From Halomonas smyrnensis AAD6 (GTDB lineage: Bacteria > Pseudomonadota > Gammaproteobacteria > Pseudomonadales > Halomonadaceae): a stretch of DNA of 64,000 nt. Below are positions 35,028 to 44,626 of this stretch, in pieces; positions within the stretch are counted from its first letter, which is position 1, and every line of letters begins with the position of its first letter. The translations under genes were made by a program, and so were the position numbers. The notes below the pieces were generated by a model that saw only the letters and a list, made by a program, of their open reading frames with translations, was not told the origin of the DNA and did not search any database. The DNA is taken from positions 186,001 to 250,000 of the forward strand of contig NZ_AJKS02000002.1 of NCBI RefSeq assembly GCF_000265245.1, read 5' to 3'.

Positions 35028-36017
35028 ATGAAGAAGATCTCCTTCGCTCAAGCTGAGCACCAGAACAAGAAGAAGGTCACATGCCGAGAACGGTTCTGGC
35101 CCAGATGGATGTCCCGGTGCCTTGGCAATGACTGATCGACGCGCTGTCGCCGTCTTACTTCCCCGAGCAAGTGCGGCCGGCTGCCCATCGGCCTGGCGCG
35201 CATGCTGAGGATCTACTTCCTCCAACAGTGATATGCGCTTGCCAATGAGACGCTGGAAGATGCCATCTATGACAGTCAGGCCATGCGCGATTTCATCGGT
35301 ATCGACCTGGCCATCGAGAGTGTGCCGGACGTCACCACGCTGCTGCGTTTCTGTCGTCTGCTGGAGAAGCATGTCCTGACTCAGCGGATCTTCGAGGAGA
35401 TCAACGCCGGCCTGGCGGAGCAGGGGATGTTCATGCGCGAGGGCACCATCGTTGACGCCACCACGTGGCAGCCGGGCCCTCCACCAAGAACCAGGCCAAG
35501 CAGAGCGACCCGGAGATGAAGCAGACCAAGAAGGGCACCAGTGCTACTTCGGCACGAGGGCCCATATCGGCGCCGATGCCGTCACCGGCCTGGCCCACAG
35601 TGTCGCCAACCCCTCGGTCAGCGTGGCCGATGTCATCATGGCAGGCCACCTGATCCAGGATGACGACAAACGAGTTACGGCGATGCCGGTTACACCGGTA
35701 TGCGGAGTACCCGGACGAAGATAAGGGGGGGCTGGGGGAGGGCCCGGTGATACATCGCGGCTAAGCGTGGCACTCTCAAAAAGAGGGAAGACAGCCCCAT
35801 GAAGACACTGCTGCTGGCGATCAAAGTGACCCAGGCCAGCATCCGTGCCAAGGTGGAGCCCCCGTCTCATGTCATCAAGCACCTCTTCGGCTACCGGAAG
35901 GTGCGCTACGAGAGGCTGGCCAAGAACCAGACGCAGCTGTTCACCCTGTTCGTCCTCGGCAACCTGGTGTTGGCGGGAAGGTGCCATGACGCTACTGACG
36001 TGGCCAGTGTGTCTTGA
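35028..36017 (+). pseudogene. IS5 family transposase, multiply frameshifted
   Basis: Pieces in order but different frames: MKKISFAQAEHQNKKK (35028), RMLRIYFLQQ, YALANETLEDAIYDSQAM, ESVPDVTTLLRFCRLLEKH (35283-35460), then DPEMKQTKKG, then VTQASIRAKVEPPSHVIKHLFG to LVLAG (35799-36017). This is the order of an IS5-type transposase with stops and frameshifts near 35130, 35230, 35470 and 35550, and a missing stretch before 35799. No clear terminal repeats remain. Confidence 0.85.
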
Positions 36018-36026
36018 ATCTGACTT

Positions 36027-36048
36027 GGCAGCCGGAAACCCGGCTGCC
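36027..36048. terminator. Hairpin after the IS5 remnant
   Basis: GGCAGCCGG - AAAC - CCGGCTGCC, a perfect 9-bp stem 9 bases after the last transposase stop. No strong T-run; probably the IS5 terminator or subterminal structure. Confidence 0.5.
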
Positions 36049-36108
36049 AGGAAAATCAGGCCATTTGCGTGGTCATGTCATGATCGCTGAGGCCGTGATC
36101 TGGCCAAG

Positions 36109-36129
36109 CTGATCGGTTCAACCGATCAG
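36109..36129. repeat. 21-bp perfect palindrome CTGATCGGTTCAACCGATCAG
   Basis: Two 10-base arms around a single central C, in the 257-bp gap between the IS5 remnant and the lactonase gene. It is followed by GAATTGTTCAGC, a string that also occurs at about 20214 beside the IS3 remnant. It could be an operator or a recombination or insertion target. No gene lies in this gap. Confidence 0.5.
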
Positions 36130-36274
36130 AATCGAATTGTTCAGCAATTCCGTAGAGTGGCATCAAGCTATTCATGAAGTAGGGCGCGGAGGGAGCGACA
36201 CTCAGCGGCCATGTCTTTACCATCCTGGGATAGCTGTCGATCGTCATTTTGCCGAGCCTTCAAACCCCTACATC

Positions 36275-37204
36275 TTAGATAGGATATGTGCTGCTCTTTC
36301 CAGGGGTGTCCATTCGGATGCTCAACACCGTCCCAGTGGCCGACTCGGTCATATAAAGTGTGCGCCGGTCCGTGCCACCGAAGGCCAGATTGGTGAGCGT
36401 TCGCCCCTCGGTCGGAGAACGCAGGCGCCAAAGCGGCACACCATGATGATCAAACACCCATACGCAGCCGTTACCCGCGTCACATACGAAAAGGTTGCCG
36501 GCCTCATCGAGTGCGAGGCCATCAGCGCCGGAGACACCACCCGCCAGAGCCACGAAGAGCCCCACTTTTCCAATGGGGCCGTCGTCGCGCAACGGCAGCC
36601 GCCAGACGCCGTTGCCTCGGGTCATGGCCACGTACAGGGCCTTTTCCTCGAGATCGCAGACCAGTCCGTTGGGGCTGACCCCGTTCGCCAGCAGCCGATC
36701 CAGGCGGCCCGTGTCAGGCTCGAATCGGTAGACTCTGCCGGTGGGATCCTGCAGCCCCGTCTGTCCCTGATCGGTGAAGTAGAGTCTGCCGCGTCGATCG
36801 AAGAACAGATCGTTGACGCCCTTGAAGCTCTCACTGCCGCAATGGGTGAGGATGGGCTCCGGGGAGCCCCCCTCTGTCGATAGCGCCAGGATGCCGTGGC
36901 GGTAGTCCGCGATCCACAACCGACCATCCGGCCCAAAGGCCATGCCATTCGGCCAACCATCGTATTGGCTGACGACTCGCCAGCAGCCATCGGGTGACAC
37001 ACAAAAGATGCGACCGTAGGGAATATCGGTGAGATACAGGTTTCCCTTGTCATCGAACACCGGTCCTTCCAGAAAGCTCGGTACTTGCTGCCCAGGCTTG
37101 TTGGCGTCGATCCAGCCGGAGAGCTCATCGTAAAGTTTCAGCTCTTCCGGCACCTGACTGAACACTTCGCAATAGCGAGTTTCAGGGGGAGCATACAGGC
37201 TCAT
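36275..37204 (-). CDS. SMP-30/gluconolactonase/LRE family lactonase
   Basis: 309 aa six-bladed beta-propeller. The metal-binding Glu is in FLEGPVFDDKGNLYLTDIPYG; Asn in SPNGLVCDLEEKALYV and Asp in SGADGLALDEAGNLFVCD complete the expected site. It hydrolyses lactone rings of sugar acids or other organic acids. It is the last gene of a five-gene operon (CoA-transferase, lyase, TRAP binding protein, TRAP permease, lactonase), overlapping the permease by ATGA, so its substrate is probably the transported compound or its lactone. Confidence 0.9.
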   Translation of the reverse strand: MSLYAPPETRYCEVFSQVPEELKLYDELSGWIDANKPGQQVPSFLEGPVFDDKGNLYLTDIPYGRIFCVSPDGCWRVVSQYDGWPNGMAFGPDGRLWIADYRHGILALSTEGGSPEPILTHCGSESFKGVNDLFFDRRGRLYFTDQGQTGLQDPTGRVYRFEPDTGRLDRLLANGVSPNGLVCDLEEKALYVAMTRGNGVWRLPLRDDGPIGKVGLFVALAGGVSGADGLALDEAGNLFVCDAGNGCVWVFDHHGVPLWRLRSPTEGRTLTNLAFGGTDRRTLYMTESATGTVLSIRMDTPGKSSTYPI

Positions 37205-39105
37205 GATGATGTCTCCGAATCCGTTTTCGCGATCATTGCCGAATGCCGTACCTTGGCAGCGACCAGCAATATGATCAGAGTAGTTGCCAGCGAAATTGCC
37301 AGTCCTTGTGTCAGTGCTGCGATACCCGCCCCCGCCAACACGAGACGCTCCCAGCCCTTGAGCGTACGCTTGAAGAAGCCAACGTTGGCGGCACTGATCG
37401 CGAGCGTGGCCAATGCCATCATGGCGACGGTCAGTACAAGCATGGGAAGGCTGCCGGCCGATAACGCCTCGAGATTGATTTCAGGATGGAACACCCAAGC
37501 AAACGGCAGTAGGAAGGCGACCACCGACAAGCGAAGGGCACTCAAGGCAATACTGATCGAGCGATCTCCTGTGATGGCTGCGGCAGCGAATACGGCCAGT
37601 GCCACTGGCGGCGTAATCGCCGAAAGCACGGCATAGTAGAACACGAACAGATGCGTCTGGAGCAGACCGATACCCAAGTCCAAGATCGCGGGGCCGGCGA
37701 CGAAGATGACCATCAGATAGGAGGCGGCCGTCGGCAAACCCATGCCCAGCAGGATCGAGCAGCAGGCCGCCAAAATCAGTGCCAGGACTAAATTGTTTTC
37801 GCCCAGGCTGACGATGGCTTGGTTGAGCGTCACGCCGAGGCCAGTCACGCTGACAGCACCAATGACGATGCCGATGGCAGCACAGGAAACCAGCACCGCG
37901 AGACCGTCTCGACCACCGTCGACCAGCACATCCCGCAGCCCGCTCAGGCTGAGCCGTGTGCTCGGTAGCAGCATGGCGACCATCAGCACCACGGCGGCAG
38001 CGCTCATACCGCACCAGGTGGGAGAATAGCCCGCCAACAGTAGACCGATCAGTGTCGTGAAGCCGGCTATCAGAACTATGCCTTGTGAACGACGCTTGGC
38101 ATCGAAAGGCTCATCACCGCTCTGTTCGGGCATCAGGTTGAGCCGACCGGCTTCGAAAGCGACAGCCCCGGACAGGGCCAGTAGGTACAGGAAGGCAGGT
38201 ATCACCGCCGCCAGCACGATGCTCGGATAGGGAATGCCGGTGATCTCAGCCATGATGAAAGCGCCGACCCCCATGATGGGCGGCATCAACTGTCCCGAAC
38301 AGGAAGCCACGGCCTCCACGGCGCCGGCGAAACGGTTTTGATAACCTGCCCGCTTCATCATGGGAATCGTCAACACGCCGGTCGACATGACGTTCGCTGG
38401 AGCCGATCCATTCACCGAGCCGAACATGGCCGAACCGATGATGGCAGCCTGAGCCGCCCCGGAGCGCTTGCCCTTTGCCAGGCGAAGGGCCAGGAAGTTG
38501 AAGAAGTCTCCTGCCCCGGTATGCCGAAGCGCGGCCCCGAGAATCACGAACATGAGCACCACGTCGACCACGGCCGCCAAGGCAATACCGTAGATGCCTT
38601 GATAGCTATAGCTGACCTCCAGGACCTCATCGAGCCAGAACTCGCGGTGTCCCATGACACCGGGGAGCCAGTGACCATAGAGCAGGTAAAGGATGGCGCC
38701 ACCGGTAATGGCGACCAGGGTCCAGCCTTCGACTCGACGAGCGCCCTCGAGGACCAGTAGCGTACCGACGGCGTAGCACAGCATGTCTTGATGATTGGGC
38801 AACCCTTCACGAAAGGCCGCGATGTCTTGGTATTCGAGCAGGTAGTAGCCGCTGCTGGCCAATGTCAGGACGATCAGGAGCCACGACAGTGCCTGGTCCG
38901 CAGCGGGAAGGCGCTGCGCGAGCAGCCCGGGTTTGAGGGCGAAAGTCGCCACCAGCCCGAGCATTAGGCTGATGCCGTACATGATCTGACCGGGATAGCG
39001 AACCCCGACAGTCGTCCAGACGATGAAAGCCGTCAGCGCTGCACAGGCGGTCAAGCCTAGGGCCCGCAGCGCGGGCCCTGAAGTGTGGGAGGGGGATACC
39101 GACAT
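37201..39105 (-). CDS. TRAP transporter fused permease (DctQM type, TAXI class)
   Basis: 634 aa with some 16-18 hydrophobic segments. The N-terminal DctQ-like four-helix part is fused to a DctM-like domain with SAMFGSVNGSAPANVMSTGV and LLGMGLPTAASYLMV, typical of TAXI-TRAP permeases. It imports organic acids using the Na+ gradient, fed by the periplasmic TAXI protein encoded upstream. A 27-base gap separates it from that gene. Confidence 0.93.
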   Translation of the reverse strand: MSVSPSHTSGPALRALGLTACAALTAFIVWTTVGVRYPGQIMYGISLMLGLVATFALKPGLLAQRLPAADQALSWLLIVLTLASSGYYLLEYQDIAAFREGLPNHQDMLCYAVGTLLVLEGARRVEGWTLVAITGGAILYLLYGHWLPGVMGHREFWLDEVLEVSYSYQGIYGIALAAVVDVVLMFVILGAALRHTGAGDFFNFLALRLAKGKRSGAAQAAIIGSAMFGSVNGSAPANVMSTGVLTIPMMKRAGYQNRFAGAVEAVASCSGQLMPPIMGVGAFIMAEITGIPYPSIVLAAVIPAFLYLLALSGAVAFEAGRLNLMPEQSGDEPFDAKRRSQGIVLIAGFTTLIGLLLAGYSPTWCGMSAAAVVLMVAMLLPSTRLSLSGLRDVLVDGGRDGLAVLVSCAAIGIVIGAVSVTGLGVTLNQAIVSLGENNLVLALILAACCSILLGMGLPTAASYLMVIFVAGPAILDLGIGLLQTHLFVFYYAVLSAITPPVALAVFAAAAITGDRSISIALSALRLSVVAFLLPFAWVFHPEINLEALSAGSLPMLVLTVAMMALATLAISAANVGFFKRTLKGWERLVLAGAGIAALTQGLAISLATTLIILLVAAKVRHSAMIAKTDSETSS

Positions 39106-39132
39106 GGAAACCTCCTGGCCCCGGGGCCAGTG

Positions 39133-40137
39133 TTATTCGATCAGACCGATCTCGCGGAAGTAGCGTGCCGCCCCTGGATGCATATCGGCGGTCAAGCCTG
39201 AAGCTGCTTCGTTCAGGCGCAGCAGGTTCAGGGCACTGCTGGTCTTCTTGATCTCGTCCAGATTGCCCCAGAGAGATTTGGTCAGTTCATAGGCGGTATC
39301 GTCATCTATGTCGGCATCGACGACGAACATGTAGGGGAAGCTCCAGAAGTGGATGTCGCTCTCCGCACTGACACGCCCCTGATAGGCCTCCTCGATTTCC
39401 TCGGCGGTGATCCTTTTCAGGCGATAGTGTTCACCGGCCGTGATGTGCTCGCGGAAGGCCTGCATGTGAGTCTCATCCGGTGAGATGAATTGCAGATCCA
39501 TGGTGCGGGAAGCATTGTCGATGGCCGCCTGGGGCAGACCGCCCCACACGAAGGTACCGTCCAGGCGATTATTGGCCATCTGATTGAAGGCATCACTGTA
39601 ATCGATGAACTGGGTATCCACGTCCTCCCCAGGGCTCATGTCATAAGCTTCAAGGAAGGCGCTGGAAACGCGCCCAGCATTGCCGCCCGGGCGACCGATG
39701 GCGAGGCTGTGGCCTGCCAGATCGTCGAAGCCTTCGATACCGGCATCCGCGCGTACCACGTACTGGCCGGCACTGGTGCTGATGGCGAACAGGCTCTTGA
39801 AGTTCTGATAGGCACTGGTATAGCGCTCCGGGTCCTCACTGAAGTTGCCCTTTCCCTCTACCGCATCGAGGTAATGAGGGGCGCCAATGACGGTAACGTC
39901 TACGCGCGAGGCCGCCAGTTGCCGAAGTCCCTTGACGCTTCCGTTATCCACCACCGTCAAACGCAGACCACCTTCGGCATCGGCCAGTTGGTTCGACCAG
40001 GCCACCGCCAGCGCATAGTCGTCAGAGGTCTGAGAGGTAGCGCTGACGACCAGGTCTTCGGCAACGGCGCTGGCACTAGCCAGGCATGAGGTGATAGCGG
40101 TGAAGGCAACCAAATGTTTGAAAGAATTGTTGTACAT
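39133..40137 (-). CDS. TAXI family TRAP transporter solute-binding subunit
   Basis: 334 aa with a signal peptide (MYNNSFKHLVAFTAITSCLASASAVAED cut after AVA). The mature domain has the TAXI-type fold: NGSVKGLRQLAASRVDVTV, IEGFDDLAGHSLAIGRPGGN, WGGLPQAAIDNASR. It binds the substrate in the periplasm for the fused permease. GGAG about 8 bases upstream supports ATG 40137; the frame upstream is not coding. Confidence 0.93.
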   Translation of the reverse strand: MYNNSFKHLVAFTAITSCLASASAVAEDLVVSATSQTSDDYALAVAWSNQLADAEGGLRLTVVDNGSVKGLRQLAASRVDVTVIGAPHYLDAVEGKGNFSEDPERYTSAYQNFKSLFAISTSAGQYVVRADAGIEGFDDLAGHSLAIGRPGGNAGRVSSAFLEAYDMSPGEDVDTQFIDYSDAFNQMANNRLDGTFVWGGLPQAAIDNASRTMDLQFISPDETHMQAFREHITAGEHYRLKRITAEEIEEAYQGRVSAESDIHFWSFPYMFVVDADIDDDTAYELTKSLWGNLDEIKKTSSALNLLRLNEAASGLTADMHPGAARYFREIGLIE

Positions 40138-40183
40138 GATGTCATCTCCGTTTCGAGGATGGCGTGCTACGTTTGTTAGCAAC

Positions 40184-41029
40184 CTAAGCTGACGTTTCGG
40201 GGATCGCGTCGCCGACGCGGCGGGGAGGGTGGCCGTCGTAGTGCCACAGCCATCCTTTGGGCATAGGCCCCTTGTTGCGTCCTCCCTGACACTTCTGCTC
40301 CCAGGCGTGGGCGAGGATGCCCACGGAGCGGGACAGACAGAACAGCCCTCTGGCCAGCGGTGCGGGAAATGCCAGTTCGGCATAGATCGCCGCCGTGGCC
40401 CCATCGATATTCAGCGGGATCGGTTTCCCTTTCGCTTCTGCCAGCTGGCGTTCGATCTCGCGGGCGATAGCGGCATAGCGACCATCGACCTCATGACGTT
40501 CGGCCGCCTCATCGATCAACTGCAAAAGACGTGGTGCTCGCGGGTCGACGGGGTGAAAGCGGTGCCCGAAACCAGGCACGATCTTGCCGTGGCGCTCACG
40601 CCAGGCGTTCAGCTCCGCTTCTGTGGCCTCGACCAAGGGCATGCCGCCTGAGAGGCGCTTCTCGATAGACTGATAGAGCTCTACTGCCTGCTCACCTGCG
40701 CCACCATGGACGTCGTCGAGCACGTTGACGGCCGAGGCCATCGCGTTGTTGAGGCTGCTGCCACAGGTCATGGCCATGCGCGCGATGGCGATGCTCGGCG
40801 CCTGTGGACCATGGTCCACTGCGCTCATCAGGGCCGCCTCCAGCAAAGTCGACTGGGCCTGAGTCGGTAGTTCGCCGCGGGTCATCAACCAGATCATCTC
40901 GGCGAAACCAATGCGGCCGATCAGCGCTTCGATGGGATAGCCGCGATAGCGGATCTCCCCGGGCTTCATATCGATGATCTCGGTGTGCCACCACTCCGCG
41001 GCCTGGGTATCGAGAGAATCCTGGGTCAT
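40184..41029 (-). CDS. Citrate-synthase-family citryl-CoA lyase-like enzyme
   Basis: 281 aa, shorter than citrate synthase (about 430) and similar to stand-alone citryl-CoA lyases. The N-terminal His region (SSLNNAMASAV), VPGFGHRFHPVDPRAPRL with the catalytic His, and NIDGATAAI with the catalytic Asp are visible. Expected to cleave a CoA-activated hydroxy-tricarboxylate-type acid to an acyl-CoA and a keto acid. The start overlaps the CoA-transferase stop (ATGA), so activation and cleavage are coupled. Confidence 0.85.
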   Translation of the reverse strand: MTQDSLDTQAAEWWHTEIIDMKPGEIRYRGYPIEALIGRIGFAEMIWLMTRGELPTQAQSTLLEAALMSAVDHGPQAPSIAIARMAMTCGSSLNNAMASAVNVLDDVHGGAGEQAVELYQSIEKRLSGGMPLVEATEAELNAWRERHGKIVPGFGHRFHPVDPRAPRLLQLIDEAAERHEVDGRYAAIAREIERQLAEAKGKPIPLNIDGATAAIYAELAFPAPLARGLFCLSRSVGILAHAWEQKCQGGRNKGPMPKGWLWHYDGHPPRRVGDAIPETSA

Positions 41030-42201
41030 GCGTCTGACTCCTCAACGTGATTGGTGGTGCGCGGCCCGAACCAGCGATCATTGTCGGCGCCCAGCAAGGG
41101 CGGGGGCGTCGGTACGCGAGGGGCCTGGCCATCAAACCGGTAACCGCCGCTCACGATCTCAAGAGGGCGGCCAATGCCGGCCTCGTCGAAGCGCTCGATC
41201 AGCCCCCTATCGCGAACCTGAGGATGGTTGAGTGCTTCCTCGACGCTGTAGACAGGCCCGGCAGGCACGCCCGCAGCCACGAGGGCGTGCCACCAGTGTT
41301 CGGTGGTGTTCTCGCTCAAGGCGGACTCGATCAGATCCTTCAGTTCTTGACGATGTTCGAGCCGCGCCTGACGCTCGGCGAAACGCGGGTCCTCAATCCA
41401 CTCCGGATGCTGTAGCAACCGGCTCAGAGCCTCGAACTGTTCCTGCTTGTTGGCGGCGATATTGAGCAGGCCATCACCGGTGCGGAAGGTCCCCGAAGGA
41501 CTGGCGGTGACGTTGTCATTACCGATCGGGGCCGGGGCGCGATCTGCCACTAGCAAGTTGGAGACCGCCCACCCCATGGTCGCGAGCACGGACTCGAGCA
41601 TCGAGACATCGATAAACCTGGCCTGGCGTTCTTTCTCTGCCAAAGCGGCATTGATCGCCATGGCTGCCGTCAGCCCTCCAATGGTATCGGCCAGCGGATA
41701 ACCAACCCGGTAAGGCGAATGCTCGGCGTCCCCTGTCACGCTCATCACTCCCGCCATGCCCTGAATGATCTGGTCATAGGCGGGAAAGGTGGATAGCGGG
41801 CCGTCTTGCCCAAACCCGGAAATGGCACAGTAGACGAGGCGAGGGTTAACTTCCTTGAGCTTGTCGAACTCGAGACCTAGCCGTGCCATCACACCAGGCC
41901 GAAAGTTTTCCACCAGCACGTCGGCGTCCTTGACCAAGCTGATGAATTTCTCGCGGTCCTCAGACTGTTTCAGATCCAGGGTGACGGATCCCTTGCCCGC
42001 GTTCTGTGCCAGGAAGGACACGCCCATATGCTCGCGATTCAGCTCGGCATCAGCACCCAGTTGCCTGGCCAGATCTCCTCCACCGGGACGTTCTACCTTG
42101 ATCACCTCGGCGCCCAGGTGGGCCAGCTGGTGACAGCAGAATGGCCCCGCCAGGACATTTGTCAGGTCGAGGACCCGGTAGCCCTTGAGCGGCATTGACA
42201 T
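41026..42201 (-). CDS. CaiB/BaiF class III CoA-transferase
   Basis: 391 aa with the family signatures VLDLTNVLAGPFCCHQLAHLGAEVIKVERP, DVLVENFRPGVMARLGL, AYDQIIQGMAGVM and the C-terminal VPAGPVYSVEEALNHPQV. It moves CoA from a donor acyl-CoA (often succinyl- or acetyl-CoA) to the organic acid. GGAGG 8-9 bases before ATG 42201 sets the start; the frame upstream overlaps the divergent regulator region. First gene of the catabolic operon. Confidence 0.93.
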   Translation of the reverse strand: MSMPLKGYRVLDLTNVLAGPFCCHQLAHLGAEVIKVERPGGGDLARQLGADAELNREHMGVSFLAQNAGKGSVTLDLKQSEDREKFISLVKDADVLVENFRPGVMARLGLEFDKLKEVNPRLVYCAISGFGQDGPLSTFPAYDQIIQGMAGVMSVTGDAEHSPYRVGYPLADTIGGLTAAMAINAALAEKERQARFIDVSMLESVLATMGWAVSNLLVADRAPAPIGNDNVTASPSGTFRTGDGLLNIAANKQEQFEALSRLLQHPEWIEDPRFAERQARLEHRQELKDLIESALSENTTEHWWHALVAAGVPAGPVYSVEEALNHPQVRDRGLIERFDEAGIGRPLEIVSGGYRFDGQAPRVPTPPPLLGADNDRWFGPRTTNHVEESDA

Positions 42202-42256
42202 GTTGTTGCCTCCAATAGAACCTGTTTCCTCAGGGAGAATAGTTAGCCCTTGGCAG

Positions 42257-42286
42257 TGTTGCAACCTGGTTTCGCCTGTCGCAACA
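42257..42286. promoter_or_regulatory. Putative IclR operator in the divergent promoter region
   Basis: TGTTGC (42257-42262) and GCAACA (42281-42286) form an inverted repeat with an 18-base spacer in the 116-bp region between the CoA-transferase and the iclR-type gene. IclR regulators commonly bind palindromes in such divergent regions; assignment is by position. Confidence 0.5.
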
Positions 42287-42317
42287 TCATCCTTTGGTCG
42301 CACACTATGGAGGCACC

Positions 42318-42980
42318 GTGGCCCAACGACGTGTAGAGGCGGTAGAGCGAGCACTCTCTCTGCTGGAAGCCTTCAATGAACAACGCCGTGAGTTTTCACT
42401 GACAGAACTGTCCCAAGCGACTGGTTATTACAAAAGCACTATCTTGCGCCTCATGGCGTCTCTGGAGGTGTTTGGATTCGTGGTTCGGGATGAGCGCGGG
42501 ATCTACCGCATTGGGCCCGCATGCGCGCGCCTGGCCCCCTTGGCCGGGGAAGGTGTGCGGCTCGAGGGCTTGGTACGTCCGGTACTCGAGGCATTGCGCG
42601 ATGCCAGCGGCGAAACGGCATCTTTCTATATCCGCGACGACGATGAACGAGTGTGCCTGTATAGGGAGAATGGGCGACACGAGGTTCGCCACCATCTGGA
42701 GCAGGGCGCGCGTCTTCCCCTGGACCGAGGAGCCGCGGCACGCGTGTTACGAGGTGATGGTGAGCCCGGTAACGTCCAGGTATCGAGGGGCGAACGAGAG
42801 CCCTCGGTGGCAGCCGCCGCCATCGCTATTCGTCGTCCTAATGGGGAACTGTTGGGTGCCCTGGCACTTTCCGGGCCTCGCGAGCGCTTTACCGAAGCGC
42901 TGGAGCAACATCGCAACGTCTTGAGAGAGAAAGCAGAAGAGCTAGAGGCTCATCTTCCGCATGGGCCCGTCACCTTCTAA
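42318..42980 (+). CDS. IclR family transcriptional regulator
   Basis: 220 aa. N-terminal winged HTH (VEAVERALSLLEAFNEQRREF, SLTELSQATGYYKSTILRLMASL) and C-terminal effector domain (SGETASFYIRDDDERVCLYREN). The GTG start at 42318 has GGAGG 4 bases upstream; an in-frame TTG at 42294 is the alternative. Somewhat short for the family (about 250). Divergent from the catabolic operon it presumably controls. Confidence 0.9.
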   Translation: MAQRRVEAVERALSLLEAFNEQRREFSLTELSQATGYYKSTILRLMASLEVFGFVVRDERGIYRIGPACARLAPLAGEGVRLEGLVRPVLEALRDASGETASFYIRDDDERVCLYRENGRHEVRHHLEQGARLPLDRGAAARVLRGDGEPGNVQVSRGEREPSVAAAAIAIRRPNGELLGALALSGPRERFTEALEQHRNVLREKAEELEAHLPHGPVTF

Positions 42981-43105
42981 CACTGGTCTGCGGAGTGTGT
43001 CTGATACACGTCGGGAAGCTCGATACTGCCTTTACCTGGCATACCAAGGCCCGGCTCAGGGTGGAACCCCTAAACCGGGCGTTACTGCATATCGTCAAGC
43101 ATCAA

Positions 43106-44626
43106 TCAGCCTTCGCTGACGGTCTTCGTCTCGGATGCCATCCGGCGTCTCAAGAGAGGCCCCATGATGTAAGGCAGGATCAGTCCCAGTCCGGCGAACA
43201 CCCACAGGCCGATGGCGAGGCCGCTGTCCCACAGGATGGTCCAGTCGCCGCTGGAGATGTCCATCGCGTGGCGCAGATTCTTCTCCATCTCCGGTCCCAG
43301 CAGCAGGCCGAGGATGATCGGCACCAGCGGAATCTCCAGCTTGCGCAGTACATATCCCGCCACGCCGAAGGCCACCATGAAGTAGAGGTCAAAAGCCGAG
43401 TTGCTGATCGAGTAGATGCCGACGAAGGCCACCATGGTGACGATCGGCAGCAGGAACATCGGCGGAACTGAGAGCAGCTTGACGAAGATGCCCACCAGCG
43501 GGATGTTCAGCACCAGCAGCAGGAAGTTGCCGATCAGCAGCGCCGCGATCACGCCCCAGACGATATCGGCGTTCTGGGTGAACATTAGCGGCCCGGGGGT
43601 GATGTTAAGCGAGATCAGCAACGCCAGCAGCACCGCAGTGGTACCGCTCCCCGGCACGCCGAGGGTCAGCATCGGCACCAGCGCGCCGGAGGAGGCACCG
43701 TTGTTGCCCGCCTCGGGGCCGGCCACGCCGCGCGGATCGCCCTCGCCGAAGTAGCCCTTCTTGCCGACCATCTTCTTCTCGAGGGTGTAGCCGATAAAGC
43801 TGCCCAGGGAAGCCCCGGCACCCGGCAGTACCCCTGCGATGAACCCCAGCACGCCGCCGCGGATGCTTGACGGCATGATGCCGCGGATGTCGGACCACTT
43901 CAGCGACAGCTTGTTGACGGTCATCTTCTCCTTGCCGCCGCCGGCCTTGTCCTCGATGAAGAACAAGAGCTCGGAGATGGCGAACAGACCGACAATGGCG
44001 ATGATGAAGTCGACGCCCTCGTAGAGCTCCAGCACGCCGAAGGTGTAGCGCTGCACGCCAGTGTTGTCGATGCCCATCGTGGAAATCATCAGGCCCAGGC
44101 AGGCGGCCACCACGGTCTTCATGGGGTTCTTGCCGGTAATGCCGCCGAGGGTGGCGAAGGCCAGCAGGAACAGCGCGAAGTACTCGGCCGGGCCGAAGGA
44201 GAGCGCGAAGTCGGCGAGAATTGGCGCCACCAGGATGAGCCCCACGGTGGCGATCAGGCTGCCCATGAAGGAGGCCATAGCGGAGATCGCCAGCGCCTCG
44301 GCGGCCTTGCCTTTCTTGGCCATGGGATAGCCGTCGAGACAGGTCATCATCGCCGGCTCGTCGCCGGGGATGTTGAGCAGGATCGAGGAGATACGCCCGC
44401 CGTACATGGCCCCCGCATAGACCGAGGTGAGCATGATCAGGGCAGTCTCCGGCGCGAGTCCTAAGGTGAAGGCCAGCGGGATCAGGATCGCCACGCCGTT
44501 GGATGGACCGAGCCCCGGCAGGGCCCCGATCAGGGTGCCGAGGAAGGCGCCGAACAGGGCGAACATCAAGTTATGCGGCGCCAGGGCGACGCCGAAGCCG
44601 TCGATCAGGTAACCCAAGGTTTCCAT
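43106..44626 (-). CDS. tctA: Tripartite tricarboxylate transporter large permease TctA
   Basis: 506 aa with about 12 membrane segments and the TctA signatures GALPGLGPSNGVAILIPL and GVLPGAGASLGSFIGY. ATG 44626 overlaps the tctB stop by one base (TGATG). With TctB it forms the membrane channel for carboxylate uptake driven by the ion gradient. It starts a separate tctCBA unit, not fused with the nearby TRAP operon, but the two transporters lying together suggest a shared carboxylate niche. Confidence 0.95.
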   Translation of the reverse strand: METLGYLIDGFGVALAPHNLMFALFGAFLGTLIGALPGLGPSNGVAILIPLAFTLGLAPETALIMLTSVYAGAMYGGRISSILLNIPGDEPAMMTCLDGYPMAKKGKAAEALAISAMASFMGSLIATVGLILVAPILADFALSFGPAEYFALFLLAFATLGGITGKNPMKTVVAACLGLMISTMGIDNTGVQRYTFGVLELYEGVDFIIAIVGLFAISELLFFIEDKAGGGKEKMTVNKLSLKWSDIRGIMPSSIRGGVLGFIAGVLPGAGASLGSFIGYTLEKKMVGKKGYFGEGDPRGVAGPEAGNNGASSGALVPMLTLGVPGSGTTAVLLALLISLNITPGPLMFTQNADIVWGVIAALLIGNFLLLVLNIPLVGIFVKLLSVPPMFLLPIVTMVAFVGIYSISNSAFDLYFMVAFGVAGYVLRKLEIPLVPIILGLLLGPEMEKNLRHAMDISSGDWTILWDSGLAIGLWVFAGLGLILPYIMGPLLRRRMASETKTVSEG

